A stretch of DNA of 64,000 nt, taken from positions 1-64,000 of the forward strand of contig NZ_VMSO01000009.1 of NCBI RefSeq assembly GCF_008691045.1, in the 5' to 3' direction. Position 1 is the stretch's first letter; each line of letters begins with the position of its first letter. Shown one piece after another: positions 28,209 through 37,084 of the stretch. The notes under the pieces were generated by a model, which saw only the letters and a list, made by a program, of their open reading frames with translations, was not told the DNA's origin and searched no databases. A program made the position numbers and the translations under genes. This DNA comes from Mediterraneibacter catenae. GTDB lineage: Bacteria > Bacillota > Clostridia > Lachnospirales > Lachnospiraceae.

Positions 28209-29107
28209 ACCTGAAGCAGTTGGAAGCATTTGTGCGGGTGGCAGAGACTAAGAATTTTTCTACTGCCGCAAAGCAGCTTTATCTGACGCAGCCGACAGTC
28301 AGTGCGCATATTGCATCTCTGGAGCGGGAACTTGGGACATGCCTTCTGGTCAGGAGTACGAAAGGCGTTGCACTTTCGGAGTCGGGTAAAGAACTGTACG
28401 CTTATGCAGAGCAGATGCTGGAACTTGAACAGAAGATACGGGAAAGATTCGGACTTACGGGCAAACAGTCCGGCAGTGTACTGCGGATCGCGGCATCCAC
28501 GATCCCTTCGCAGTATCTCCTTCCGGATATTATGGTGAAGTTCAGGAAAGAATATCCGGGAGAGCAGCTGAAACTTTTTGAGACTGACAGCGGAGGAGTC
28601 GTTGAGATGATCCTGTCGCATAAGGCGGATATAGGATTTACAGGAACGGTTCTCGAAAAAGGGAACTGTACGTATATTCCGTTCTATCAGGATGAGCTTG
28701 TGATCCTTACACCTGCGACAGAACGATTCAAAGCGCGAAAAGATGCAGATGTGTCATCGTGGATCCCGGAAGAACCGGTCATCCTAAGAGAAGAGGGATC
28801 AGGCACGAGGAAAGAAGCGCTCCGTCTGCTCTCCCAGATGGGAATTGATATTACAGAACTCAACGTAGCGGCGCTGATGGAGAATCAGGAGACGATCAAA
28901 CGTTCAGTCGGGAGCGGCATGGGAGTGTGCATCCTCTCGAGACTGGCTGCCAGAGAAGAGATCGACAGCGGAAAGCTGCTGGCATTTCCACTTGGAGAGA
29001 CGGGCGGAAAGAGAAATATTAATATGGTCTTTGATGCGGGATATCCAAGTCTTCCTGCGGCGGACAAATTTATAAAAACAGTAAAGCAGATGTATCTGCA
29101 GAAGTAA
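28205..29107 (+). CDS. LysR-family regulator of the selenium cluster
   Basis: 300 aa. The N-terminal HTH is LKQLEAFVRVAE...LYLTQPTVSAHIASLE and the effector domain follows. Its start overlaps the selD stop (ATGA), so it is translated with selD. A selenium-metabolism-associated LysR subfamily is known in this setting. Its effector may be a selenium species; that is inference. Confidence 0.87.
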   Translation: MNLKQLEAFVRVAETKNFSTAAKQLYLTQPTVSAHIASLERELGTCLLVRSTKGVALSESGKELYAYAEQMLELEQKIRERFGLTGKQSGSVLRIAASTIPSQYLLPDIMVKFRKEYPGEQLKLFETDSGGVVEMILSHKADIGFTGTVLEKGNCTYIPFYQDELVILTPATERFKARKDADVSSWIPEEPVILREEGSGTRKEALRLLSQMGIDITELNVAALMENQETIKRSVGSGMGVCILSRLAAREEIDSGKLLAFPLGETGGKRNINMVFDAGYPSLPAADKFIKTVKQMYLQK

Positions 29108-29116
29108 AGATTTCGG

Positions 29117-29166
29117 GGTCATTACATATAGATGCTTTCTATAAGTGATGACCTCTTATTTTTGTT
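29117..29166 (+). terminator. terminator between LysR gene and cysteine desulfurase
   Basis: GGTCATTACATATAG pairs with CTATAAGTGATGACC across a short loop, followed by a T-rich run (TCTTATTTTTGTTTTC). It splits the selenium cluster into two transcripts. Confidence 0.75.
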
Positions 29167-29236
29167 TTCAATTAGACGTATTGTTGAAAGAAACCTATAC
29201 TTAAAGTAAGCATCGCATAAAAAGGAGAGAAAACCT

Positions 29237-30373
29237 ATGATTTATATGGACAATGCGGCTACCACATTACATAAACCGGATGTTGTCAAAGCGGCTGTCC
29301 TTGCTGCGTTTGATACTATGGGAAATGCAGGGAGAGGGGCGTCTGAACCGGCGCTGGATGCCTCACGGGTGATCTATGCGGCGAGGGAGAAGCTGGCGCA
29401 TTTTTTTAATGCAGAATCGGCATCCAGGATCGTATTTACCGCAAACTCTACAGAAAGCCTTAACATTGCCATAAAAGGGCTGTTCTGTCCGGGAAATCAT
29501 GTGATCACTACAGTGCTTGAACATAATTCGGTCTTAAGGCCCCTGTATGAATGTCAGGAGCAAGGTGTGGAGATTACAATCCTTGGATGCGATGAGAAGG
29601 GAAATATCTTATACGAAGAGATGGAGCGCGCGGTAAAGGACAATACGAAAGCTGTTGTCTGCACACATGCGTCGAATCTGACGGGAAATATGATCGATCT
29701 TAACAAGGTGGGAGAGATCACGAAAAGGCACGGGCTGCTGCTGGTCGTCGATGCCTCCCAGACTGCAGGCGTATGGCCTGTCGATGTGCAGGAACAGGGA
29801 ATTGATGTGCTCTGTTTTACCGGGCACAAAGGGCTGCTGGGACCGCAGGGGACAGGCGGGATGTATGTGCGGACCGGCGTTGATATCCGTCCGTTACTCT
29901 CGGGCGGTAGTGGGATTGACACATATAATCCCCATCACCCGTCACAGATGCCTACGGCGCTGGAAGCCGGAACTCTGAACGGTCATGGGATCGCGGGGCT
30001 TGGGGCTGCTGTCACCTATCTTGAGGAGACAGGCCTGAATGTGATCCGCAAGAAAGAGCAGTCTCTGATGCGCCGCTTTTATGAAGGTATTTCCGCCATT
30101 CCCGGTATTAAAGTCTACGGAGATTTCAGCACGAATGACCGCGCTGCCATCGTATCATTTAATATCGGAGACTATGACTCTTCGGAAGTCAGTGACAAGC
30201 TGAACGTGGAATACGGGATCGTAACGCGTCCGGGAGCCCACTGTGCGCCGCTGATGCACAAGGCACTGGGAACGGTAGAGCAGGGAGCTGTAAGGTTCAG
30301 TTTTTCTCACTATAATACGGAAGAGGAAGTCGATACCGCCGTCCGGGCGGTGGAAGAACTGGCACGCGAGTGA
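29237..30373 (+). CDS. cysteine desulfurase-like PLP enzyme
   Basis: 378 aa class V aminotransferase-fold protein. It starts MIYMDNAATT, has the PLP lysine in TGHKGLLGPQGTGG near residue 197 and SGGSGIDTYN near 221. It belongs to the cysteine desulfurase subfamily seen with orphan selD and selenium-dependent molybdenum hydroxylase genes. It may release selenium from selenocysteine or sulfur from cysteine and deliver it to the TusA-like or YedF protein. Confidence 0.85.
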   Translation: MIYMDNAATTLHKPDVVKAAVLAAFDTMGNAGRGASEPALDASRVIYAAREKLAHFFNAESASRIVFTANSTESLNIAIKGLFCPGNHVITTVLEHNSVLRPLYECQEQGVEITILGCDEKGNILYEEMERAVKDNTKAVVCTHASNLTGNMIDLNKVGEITKRHGLLLVVDASQTAGVWPVDVQEQGIDVLCFTGHKGLLGPQGTGGMYVRTGVDIRPLLSGGSGIDTYNPHHPSQMPTALEAGTLNGHGIAGLGAAVTYLEETGLNVIRKKEQSLMRRFYEGISAIPGIKVYGDFSTNDRAAIVSFNIGDYDSSEVSDKLNVEYGIVTRPGAHCAPLMHKALGTVEQGAVRFSFSHYNTEEEVDTAVRAVEELARE

Positions 30374-30410
30374 CAGCTGTGCCGGAAGATAAGCAGGAGG
30401 AAAAAGAAAC

Positions 30411-31508
30411 ATGAATTTATCTGATTCAAAGAAGAAACTTGCGCTGGCAGGTGTTGTATGCGGTTTGGTGGCGGCATGCCTGGCGTATTTCGGTAATCCG
30501 GCGAATATGGCGTTCTGTATCGCCTGTTTTATACGCGATACAGCAGGAGCTTTAGGTCTTCATTCTACAGAGACTGTCCAGTATGCAAGACCTGAGATAA
30601 TCGGACTGGTACTGGGAGCGTTTATCATCTCTGTGGCGACAAAGGAATACCGCTCTACAGCGGGATCATCACCTGTGGTGCGTTTCGTGCTCGGCATGAT
30701 CCTTGCCATCGGTTCACTTGTGTTCCTTGGATGCCCGCTGCGTATGATCATCCGTATGTCCGCCGGCGACCTGAATGCATGGGTGGCACTGATCGGATTT
30801 ATCCTCGGAGTGGGAACAGGCGTTATTGCTCTGAAGAAAGGATTCAGCTTGGGACGGGCACATCTGACGAACCGGATGAGCGGCGGTGTGCTGCCGGTAC
30901 TGATGCTGGGGATTCTTGTACTTGCCCTTGCGACGACGCTGTTAAAGAGCAGCGAGAGCGGACCGGGAAGCATGCATGCACCGATCATCCTTTCACTGAT
31001 CGGAGGCCTGATATTCGGCGTATTTGCACAGAAGTCAAGAATGTGCTTTGCAGGCAGCATCCGTGACGTGATCCTGATGAAGAACTTCGATCTGCTGACG
31101 ATCATCGGAAGTTTCTTCGTAGTCATGCTGATCTATAACATCGCGACAGGCAATTTCACTCTCGCATTTGATACTCCGGGGGTCATCGCGCATTCCGAAC
31201 ACCTGTGGAATATTCTCGGCATGTATGCGGTAGGATTTGCTGCAGTGCTTGCAGGAGGATGCCCGCTGCGACAGCTCATACTTGCGGGGCAGGGGGCATC
31301 GGATTCTGCCATGACAGTGATCGGCATGTTCGTCGGGGCGGCCCTTGCACATAACCTTGGTCTCGCAGCGAGCGCGACAGCATTGAACGCAGAGACACAG
31401 GAGGTTGTCGCCGGAAGCGTATCCCTGAACGGAAAAGTTGCAGTCATCATCTGTATTGTAGTATGCTTTATAGTAGGTTTTGCCAATAAGAGAACTGAAG
31501 GTAAATAA
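30411..31508 (+). CDS. yedE: YedE-family putative selenium transporter
   Basis: 365 aa with about nine to ten hydrophobic helices. Two equivalent GCPLR motifs (GCPLRMII near 109 and GCPLRQLI near 283) and CFAGSIRD mark the YeeE/YedE family, whose members move thiosulfate-like sulfur or selenium compounds by cysteine relay. Its neighbours are a tusA-like gene, yedF and selD. Selenium as substrate is inferred from context. Confidence 0.88.
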   Translation: MNLSDSKKKLALAGVVCGLVAACLAYFGNPANMAFCIACFIRDTAGALGLHSTETVQYARPEIIGLVLGAFIISVATKEYRSTAGSSPVVRFVLGMILAIGSLVFLGCPLRMIIRMSAGDLNAWVALIGFILGVGTGVIALKKGFSLGRAHLTNRMSGGVLPVLMLGILVLALATTLLKSSESGPGSMHAPIILSLIGGLIFGVFAQKSRMCFAGSIRDVILMKNFDLLTIIGSFFVVMLIYNIATGNFTLAFDTPGVIAHSEHLWNILGMYAVGFAAVLAGGCPLRQLILAGQGASDSAMTVIGMFVGAALAHNLGLAASATALNAETQEVVAGSVSLNGKVAVIICIVVCFIVGFANKRTEGK

Positions 31509-31532
31509 TAAGAAGAAAGCAGAGGAAAAGTT

Positions 31533-31736
31533 ATGAAAGAAGTAGATGCAAGAGGTCTTTCCTGCCCGGAGCCGATGATGCTCACAGAAGAGGCAGTCAA
31601 AAATGAGAAAGGTGCGATCAGAGTTCTTGTAACGGAACCGCATCAGAGAATGAATGTAGAGAAATGTGCGAGAGATCACGGGAGAAAATACACTTCGACG
31701 GAGATTGAGGATGGATTCGCCGTTGTGATTGAGTGA
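31533..31736 (+). CDS. TusA/SirA-like sulfur (selenium) carrier protein
   Basis: 67 aa. It starts MKEVDARGLSCPEPMM, with the acceptor Cys at residue 11 in the conserved CPxP motif. It lies 24 bp after yedE, and YedE-TusA pairs are known to work together in importing sulfur compounds. It probably receives the imported atom from YedE. Confidence 0.88.
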   Translation: MKEVDARGLSCPEPMMLTEEAVKNEKGAIRVLVTEPHQRMNVEKCARDHGRKYTSTEIEDGFAVVIE

Positions 31737-31751
31737 CGGAAGAAGGATGCT

Positions 31752-31988
31752 ATGAGGAAGAAAGAACTGAAACTTGTAGTTACATTTCACACCACAGCGG
31801 ATGCGATGGCCATGGAGAAAACCTGCCGGGAACTGGAGGTTCCGGGCAGGCTGATTCCTGTACCACGGGAGATATCCGCAGGGTGCGGGCTTGCATGGTG
31901 CGCGCCGCTCACAGAGCGGGAGCACCTCGCTGCCGTGATGGCGGACCACGGGATCGAACAGGAAGACCTGCATGAATGTATGCTGTGA
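31752..31988 (+). CDS. DUF3343 small protein
   Basis: 78 aa. It matches DUF3343: a beta strand KLVVTFHTTADAMAMEK, then IPVPREISAGCGLAWCAP with two conserved cysteines. DUF3343 proteins often sit beside selenium or sulfur carrier genes. It is the last gene of the yedE operon and is likely a small thiol partner. Its role is not established. Confidence 0.82.
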   Translation: MRKKELKLVVTFHTTADAMAMEKTCRELEVPGRLIPVPREISAGCGLAWCAPLTEREHLAAVMADHGIEQEDLHECML

Positions 31989-32079
31989 CCATTTCTTTAT
32001 CACATTTACAACACAAAACTTTCACACAAAGCTGTTACCCTTTTAACATGTTTAATAATGCGTTTAGGAGGGTAAGGCT

Positions 32080-33078
32080 TTGATCGAAGTGAGGAATCTG
32101 GTAAAAAAATACGGGACTCATCTGGCCGTAGACCACCTGGATTTTAAGATCGAATCCGGGCGGATCTACGGTTTTTTGGGTCCTAATGGAGCCGGTAAAT
32201 CAACGACCATGAATATTATGACAGGATATCTCGGAGCCACGGAAGGCGAAGTGCTCATAGACGGGCAAGATATCCTGAAAGAACCGGAGGAGGCGAAGAA
32301 GCATATCGGTTATCTTCCGGAACAGCCGCCGCTTTATGTGGATATGACAGTGCGGGAGTATCTGGAATTCGTCGCGGAATTGAAAGGTATCGCGAGGGCG
32401 AAAAGAGAGGAAGAAATCACAGAGATAGAGAAGATGGTGAAGATCTGGGAAGTGGAGAACCGGCTCATCAAAAACCTTTCCAAAGGTTATCGGCAGCGTG
32501 TAGGACTTGCGCAGGCAATCCTCGGTTTTCCGGAGATCATCATACTGGATGAGCCCAGTGTGGGGCTCGATCCGAAACAGATCATCGAGATTCGTGACCT
32601 GATAAGGAAACTGGCAAAGAAACATACAGTGATCCTCAGCTCACATATTCTCGCGGAAGTAAGGGAAGTCTGCGATTACATCCTGATCATATCCAAAGGG
32701 AAACTGGTGGCGAGCGATACGCCGGAGAATCTGGAGAAGATGCTGGGTGAGAATAACGCCATAGAGATAGAGACAGGAGCTTCTCCGTCCGAGGTGCGTC
32801 TGATTCTGAAAAATGTGCCGGGAATCGAAGCAATCCAAACTCAGATAAACGGTGAAGGAATGACATGGGCAAAGATTACCGAGAAGAAAGGAGAAGACGC
32901 AAGAGAACGCGTATTTATGGCATTTGCTGCTGCGAAGACTCCGCTTCTGACATTGAAAACAACGGGAACGACTCTGGAAGATGTATTTATGGAACTGACC
33001 CAGAGCGATACTGTCCCGGAGGCATTTATCTCTAAAACAAAATGGGAGGAGGTCGGAAGAGATGCTGGCGATTTATAA
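32080..33078 (+). CDS. ABC transporter ATP-binding protein (GldA-like)
   Basis: 332 aa with a TTG start at 32080 after AGGAGGG. Walker A GPNGAGKST, signature LSKGYRQRVGLAQA, Walker B IIILDEP and a His switch (SSHIL) are all present, followed by a C-terminal DUF4162-like tail. It powers the permease encoded next; their ends overlap by 17 bp. Such systems export or remodel envelope material; Gld means gliding in Bacteroidetes but only homology here. Confidence 0.9.
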   Translation: MIEVRNLVKKYGTHLAVDHLDFKIESGRIYGFLGPNGAGKSTTMNIMTGYLGATEGEVLIDGQDILKEPEEAKKHIGYLPEQPPLYVDMTVREYLEFVAELKGIARAKREEEITEIEKMVKIWEVENRLIKNLSKGYRQRVGLAQAILGFPEIIILDEPSVGLDPKQIIEIRDLIRKLAKKHTVILSSHILAEVREVCDYILIISKGKLVASDTPENLEKMLGENNAIEIETGASPSEVRLILKNVPGIEAIQTQINGEGMTWAKITEKKGEDARERVFMAFAAAKTPLLTLKTTGTTLEDVFMELTQSDTVPEAFISKTKWEEVGRDAGDL

Positions 33079-33928
33079 GAGAGAGCTCAGATCATATTTC
33101 CAATCCATGGTAGGTCCTGTCTTTGTCGCATTCCTTATCGCGTTTACAGGCATCTATTTCATGGCTTACAATCTGGTGTCGGGATATCCGTATTTTTCTT
33201 ATACACTGTCAGGGTCTCTGATCGTGTTTATCGTGGGAATCCCGCTGATCACAATGAGGAGTTTCTCAGAGGAGAGAAAAAATAAGACGGATCAGCTCCT
33301 GCTCACGGCGCCGGTCAGTCTCGGGAAAGTTGTGATGGGAAAATATCTTGCCATGGTAACGGTGATCGCGATCCCGAATGTGATCTTCTGCATTTTCCCG
33401 CTGATCATAAAATCACAGGGAACAGCGTATCTTACAGTGGACTATATCTCAATTGCGGTCTTCTTCTTGCTCGGCTGTGTCTATGCGGCGATCGGTATGT
33501 TCCTGTCATCTCTGACAGAGAGTCAGATCATTGCATTTATCAGTACATTCGGCGTCCTTCTCATTCTGTATCTGTGGGACGGGATCCTTTCTATGCTGCC
33601 TGGTTCCGCGATCAGCGGTCTTGTGGGAGTATTGATCATCGTAACGATCATAGCGTTCTATATCTGGCACATGACCGGAAATGCCGTGATATCCGGCGCG
33701 ATAGAAGTGATCGGTGCGGCTGCGTCGATCATTGTATTTGTCGTAAAGCAGGAGCTTTATGAAAATCTGCTCACCAATCTGCTGGGCAGGCTGGCACTCG
33801 CAAATGTGTTCACGGATATCACGGAAAACAGCATTGTTGATGTGACCGGGATCGCACTGTATCTGTCGATCATAGCAGTATTCGTATTTCTGACGATACA
33901 GTCGATCCAGAAAAGACGCTGGAGTTAG
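33062..33928 (+). CDS. ABC transporter permease (GldF-like)
   Basis: 288 aa with six hydrophobic helices, starting MLAIYKRELRSYFQSMVG, the typical ABC-2 permease N-terminus. FSEERKNKTDQLLLTAPVS is the family segment between helices two and three. It overlaps the ATPase gene and precedes the GldG-like gene by 9 bp. Confidence 0.88.
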   Translation: MLAIYKRELRSYFQSMVGPVFVAFLIAFTGIYFMAYNLVSGYPYFSYTLSGSLIVFIVGIPLITMRSFSEERKNKTDQLLLTAPVSLGKVVMGKYLAMVTVIAIPNVIFCIFPLIIKSQGTAYLTVDYISIAVFFLLGCVYAAIGMFLSSLTESQIIAFISTFGVLLILYLWDGILSMLPGSAISGLVGVLIIVTIIAFYIWHMTGNAVISGAIEVIGAAASIIVFVVKQELYENLLTNLLGRLALANVFTDITENSIVDVTGIALYLSIIAVFVFLTIQSIQKRRWS

Positions 33929-33937
33929 GAGGGCCGG

Positions 33938-35443
33938 ATGATGAATAAAATAAAATCATTGAAAAATATATTTCGAACGTCGGGCACAAAGCATGGCGCA
34001 TACAGCGTGGGGATGACTGTGCTTGTACTTGCCGTTGTCATTGTGTTCAATCTGGTCGTGGGACAGATCCCGGAGGCCTACCGCAATCTGGACGTGAGCA
34101 GCACGAAGATTTATGACATCTCGGACACGACAACAGAACTGCTGGACAATCTGGACAGTGAAGTGGACATGAAAGTGCTGGCAGTAAAAGATGATACAGA
34201 CGAGAGGATCACAACATTCCTCAGCAGGTATGCGTCCCTGTCAGATAAGATCAATGTAGAATGGATCGACCCGGTGCTCCATCCGTCTGCGCTGACGGAT
34301 TATGACACGACGGAAAATACGATCGTTATATCCTGTGAAGATACCGGGAAGACAACGACGGTTTCCTTTAATGACATTCTTGTGATGGATCAGTATTCTT
34401 ATTACTATTATGGAACGACATCGTATACGGAATTTGACGGAGAGGGACAGCTTACCGGAGCGGTGAATTACGTTACGAACGAAGCGGACCATACGATCTA
34501 CCAGACTACCGGCCATGGAGAAAGCACCCTGTCCACCACGATCACAGACCTGATGGAGAAGAACAGTTATACGCTTTCAGAAGTAAACCTTCTGATGTCA
34601 ACCTCGATCCCCGAGGATTGCGATCTGCTCCTGATGTATGCGCCGACAACGGATCTTTCTGAGGATGAGGCGCAGATGCTCCGGGATTATCTCGCAGGCG
34701 GCGGAAAAGCGATGATCCTGTTCGGAGACACCAGTTCTGCTGATCTTCCGAATCTTGCAGGAGTGCTGAGCGAGTACGGCATCGAGGCGGCAGACGGCTA
34801 TATTGCAGACCCGACGAGATGCTATCAGGGAAATTATTACTATATCTTCCCAGAACTCTCTGTATCCGGAGATCTGGCAGACAATATCTCTTCGGAGATG
34901 GTACTGCTCACGAATGCACACGGCATGAACCTGACCGATCCGGAGCGGGATACGATCTCGACGACTTCATTTATGTCTTCATCGGATCAGGCGTATGCAG
35001 TAACAGAAGAAACACAGCAGCAGGGCAGTTATACACTCGGCGCAGTAGCGACAGAGACGATTGAGAGCACGGACGAAGAAGAGTCTGACAGCGGCGATGA
35101 TGCAGAAACCGATACGGCTGAAGCAGAAGATACATCCGACAGTGCTGAGTCAGACAGCGAGGAAGCGATGGAGAGCCGGCTCACGGTGATCTCGGCGGGC
35201 AGTCTGATCGACCAGTCGATCACGGATACTTTCCCGCAGCTTGAGAACACGCAGATCTTTATGAATGCTGTGACAGCCAATTTCGAGGGCGTCCAGAATC
35301 TTTCTATCGAGGCAAAGAGCCTCGGTACAGAGTATAATACGATACAGCATACCGGAGTGCTCAGCCTGCTTGTAATATTCGGAATCCCGGCAGTGATACT
35401 GATCGGTGGATTTGTCGTATGGTTCAGGAGGAGAAGAGCATGA
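33938..35443 (+). CDS. GldG-like ABC accessory protein
   Basis: 501 aa. One N-terminal membrane helix (residues about 25-43), a large extracellular domain of the GldG/ABC_transp_aux type (ATG at 33938 or 33941), an acidic Ser/Asp/Glu stretch (about 380-420) and a C-terminal helix with an RRRR anchor. It probably forms the outside part of the ABC complex. Its end overlaps the DUF4340 start by 4 bp (ATGA). Confidence 0.85.
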   Translation: MMNKIKSLKNIFRTSGTKHGAYSVGMTVLVLAVVIVFNLVVGQIPEAYRNLDVSSTKIYDISDTTTELLDNLDSEVDMKVLAVKDDTDERITTFLSRYASLSDKINVEWIDPVLHPSALTDYDTTENTIVISCEDTGKTTTVSFNDILVMDQYSYYYYGTTSYTEFDGEGQLTGAVNYVTNEADHTIYQTTGHGESTLSTTITDLMEKNSYTLSEVNLLMSTSIPEDCDLLLMYAPTTDLSEDEAQMLRDYLAGGGKAMILFGDTSSADLPNLAGVLSEYGIEAADGYIADPTRCYQGNYYYIFPELSVSGDLADNISSEMVLLTNAHGMNLTDPERDTISTTSFMSSSDQAYAVTEETQQQGSYTLGAVATETIESTDEEESDSGDDAETDTAEAEDTSDSAESDSEEAMESRLTVISAGSLIDQSITDTFPQLENTQIFMNAVTANFEGVQNLSIEAKSLGTEYNTIQHTGVLSLLVIFGIPAVILIGGFVVWFRRRRA

Positions 35444-36348
35444 GAAAGAAAAACAGAGGCGTCCTGATCTTGGTCATTGTCCTTGTCCTGCTTCTTGCCG
35501 TGTACTTCGGCCTCAGGGCCTGGAACGCCAGCCAGGAAGAAAAAGCAGAGGCGGAGCAGGAAGCGGCCACCGTTCATGTGACAGATACAGCAGCCGAAGA
35601 TATTGTATCCCTGAAGTTCAATGTGGGAAACGGAGACCTGGAGTTCAGCAAAGAAGATGACAAGTGGTATTACACACCGGATAAAGATTTCCCGCTTCAG
35701 CAGAGCTATCCGGAAGATATGGCTGAAGCAGCCGGCAGTATAACGGCGGACCGGGAACTTACGGACGGAGACTCGCTTGACGCATACGGCCTGGACGACC
35801 CGGCGTACACAGTAGAGTATACGGATGCGGAAGGCAATGTGACAGAACTCCTTTTCGGTGATATGACAGGGGACGACTATTATGTAATGATAAGCGGCAG
35901 CGATACCGTTTATACAGTGAGCAGCAGTGTGATAGATGCACTGAATTATTCGCTGGAGGATATGGCTCAGCTCGATGACTATCCGAGTATCGGCAGCGGA
36001 AATCTTGTAAAAGAAGTTATCACACAGAACGGAGAGACGACGACTTATGACAGTGAAGATGAAGATCAGGCGGAAGATATTGCGGCTGTGGCAGGCGGCC
36101 TGGGCGCAGTGACGCTTTCTGAAGCAGCGGATTATTCTGTGGAGGACGAGGATCTTGATATGTACGGACTGGATGAGGAGTCGAGGATCACAGTCGAGGC
36201 GACTTATACACAGGACGATGAAGAACAGCTTCTCACACTATATATCGGAAATGAAGACGGAAACGGAAATCGTTATGTGATGCTCAATGATTCGCGGATC
36301 GTGTATCTGATCTCAGATGAGATATGTGATAATATTCTAAATAATTGA
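35440..36348 (+). CDS. DUF4340 membrane-anchored protein
   Basis: 302 aa from the ATG at 35440. One N-terminal helix (residues about 7-25) is followed by an extracellular domain with repeated motifs such as LDAYGLDDP and LDMYGLDEE. DUF4340 genes usually follow gldA-gldF-gldG, as here. It is highly acidic. Copy C of the dispersed repeat starts directly after the stop. Confidence 0.85.
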   Translation: MRKKNRGVLILVIVLVLLLAVYFGLRAWNASQEEKAEAEQEAATVHVTDTAAEDIVSLKFNVGNGDLEFSKEDDKWYYTPDKDFPLQQSYPEDMAEAAGSITADRELTDGDSLDAYGLDDPAYTVEYTDAEGNVTELLFGDMTGDDYYVMISGSDTVYTVSSSVIDALNYSLEDMAQLDDYPSIGSGNLVKEVITQNGETTTYDSEDEDQAEDIAAVAGGLGAVTLSEAADYSVEDEDLDMYGLDEESRITVEATYTQDDEEQLLTLYIGNEDGNGNRYVMLNDSRIVYLISDEICDNILNN

Positions 36349-36505
36349 CAGTTCAGCCCGCGCCATTCGCAAAGCTGCACTGACGTGCTAATTGCGGCTG
36401 CGCCGCTTCTTTGCTCATTGACTGGCGCTCAGCACATCAGGAATGAGGCGGGATGATCCTTATACAAACATAAATCAATCCCGCCCATCCCTGATGGCTG
36501 AACTG
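36349..36505 (-). repeat. dispersed structured repeat, copy C (opposite orientation)
   Basis: 157 bp with CAGTTCAGCC and GGCTGAACTG ends, inverted relative to copies A and B. Its hairpin arms are quite different (AATCCCGCC with GGCGGGAT; CATCAGG with CCTGATG) yet pair well. The conserved GC-rich part (GCGCCATTCGCAAAG...GACTGGCGCTC) is recognisable. Confidence 0.82.
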
Positions 36506-36579
36506 TTATATAAAATTTATAGGATTTTAATTGACTTTGCCGGATAAACAGAGGAAAATATATTCCGTACCAGAATTCG

Positions 36580-36606
36580 GAAGCAGGCTGTTGTTCAGTC
36601 TGCTTC
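36580..36606 (+). repeat. leader hairpin upstream of the zinc-ribbon protein
   Basis: GAAGCAG and CTGCTTC form a perfect 7-bp stem, enclosed by a distal ATATATTC/GAATATAT pair. It lies in the 5' untranslated region of the gene at 36653 and may be an attenuator or a protein site. Confidence 0.5.
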
Positions 36607-36652
36607 TGCTGAAACAGAATATATCCATTTAGATGAAAAAGGACGGGTGGAA

Positions 36653-37060
36653 ATGAAAGAAAAAATTATACGTTTTATGCAGGGGAGATACGGAGTAGAC
36701 CAGTTGTCGAAGTTCCTTCTTATTGTAGGACTGGTTGTTGTGCTTGTATCGGCATTTCTGGGGAATAACCCGATTGCATTGATCCTGTACCTTATAGGAT
36801 GGATTTTTGTAATCTACTGCTATTTCAGAGTGTTTTCGAGAAATGTGAGTAAACGGTATTCAGAGAATCAGACATTTCTGGCGAAGACTTACGGAATCAG
36901 AAATTTCTTTCAGAAACAGAAAAATATATGGCAGCAGAGGAAGGTGTATCATATCTACACATGTCCGTCATGTAAACAGAAGATACGTATACCGAAAGGC
37001 AAGGGGAAAATCGAGGTGAGATGCCCCAAATGCGGCACCACATTCATTAAGAAAAGCTGA
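36653..37060 (+). CDS. membrane protein with C-terminal zinc ribbon
   Basis: 135 aa from the ATG at 36653. Two hydrophobic helices (residues about 20-58) are followed by a basic segment and a CPSCKQKIRIPKGKGK...RCPKCGTTF zinc ribbon with two CxxC pairs. It lies 24 bp before the dnaJ-like gene and is likely its partner at the membrane. Function unknown. Confidence 0.8.
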   Translation: MKEKIIRFMQGRYGVDQLSKFLLIVGLVVVLVSAFLGNNPIALILYLIGWIFVIYCYFRVFSRNVSKRYSENQTFLAKTYGIRNFFQKQKNIWQQRKVYHIYTCPSCKQKIRIPKGKGKIEVRCPKCGTTFIKKS

Positions 37061-37084
37061 TCGTGCGGTGGAGGAAGAGAAGAA

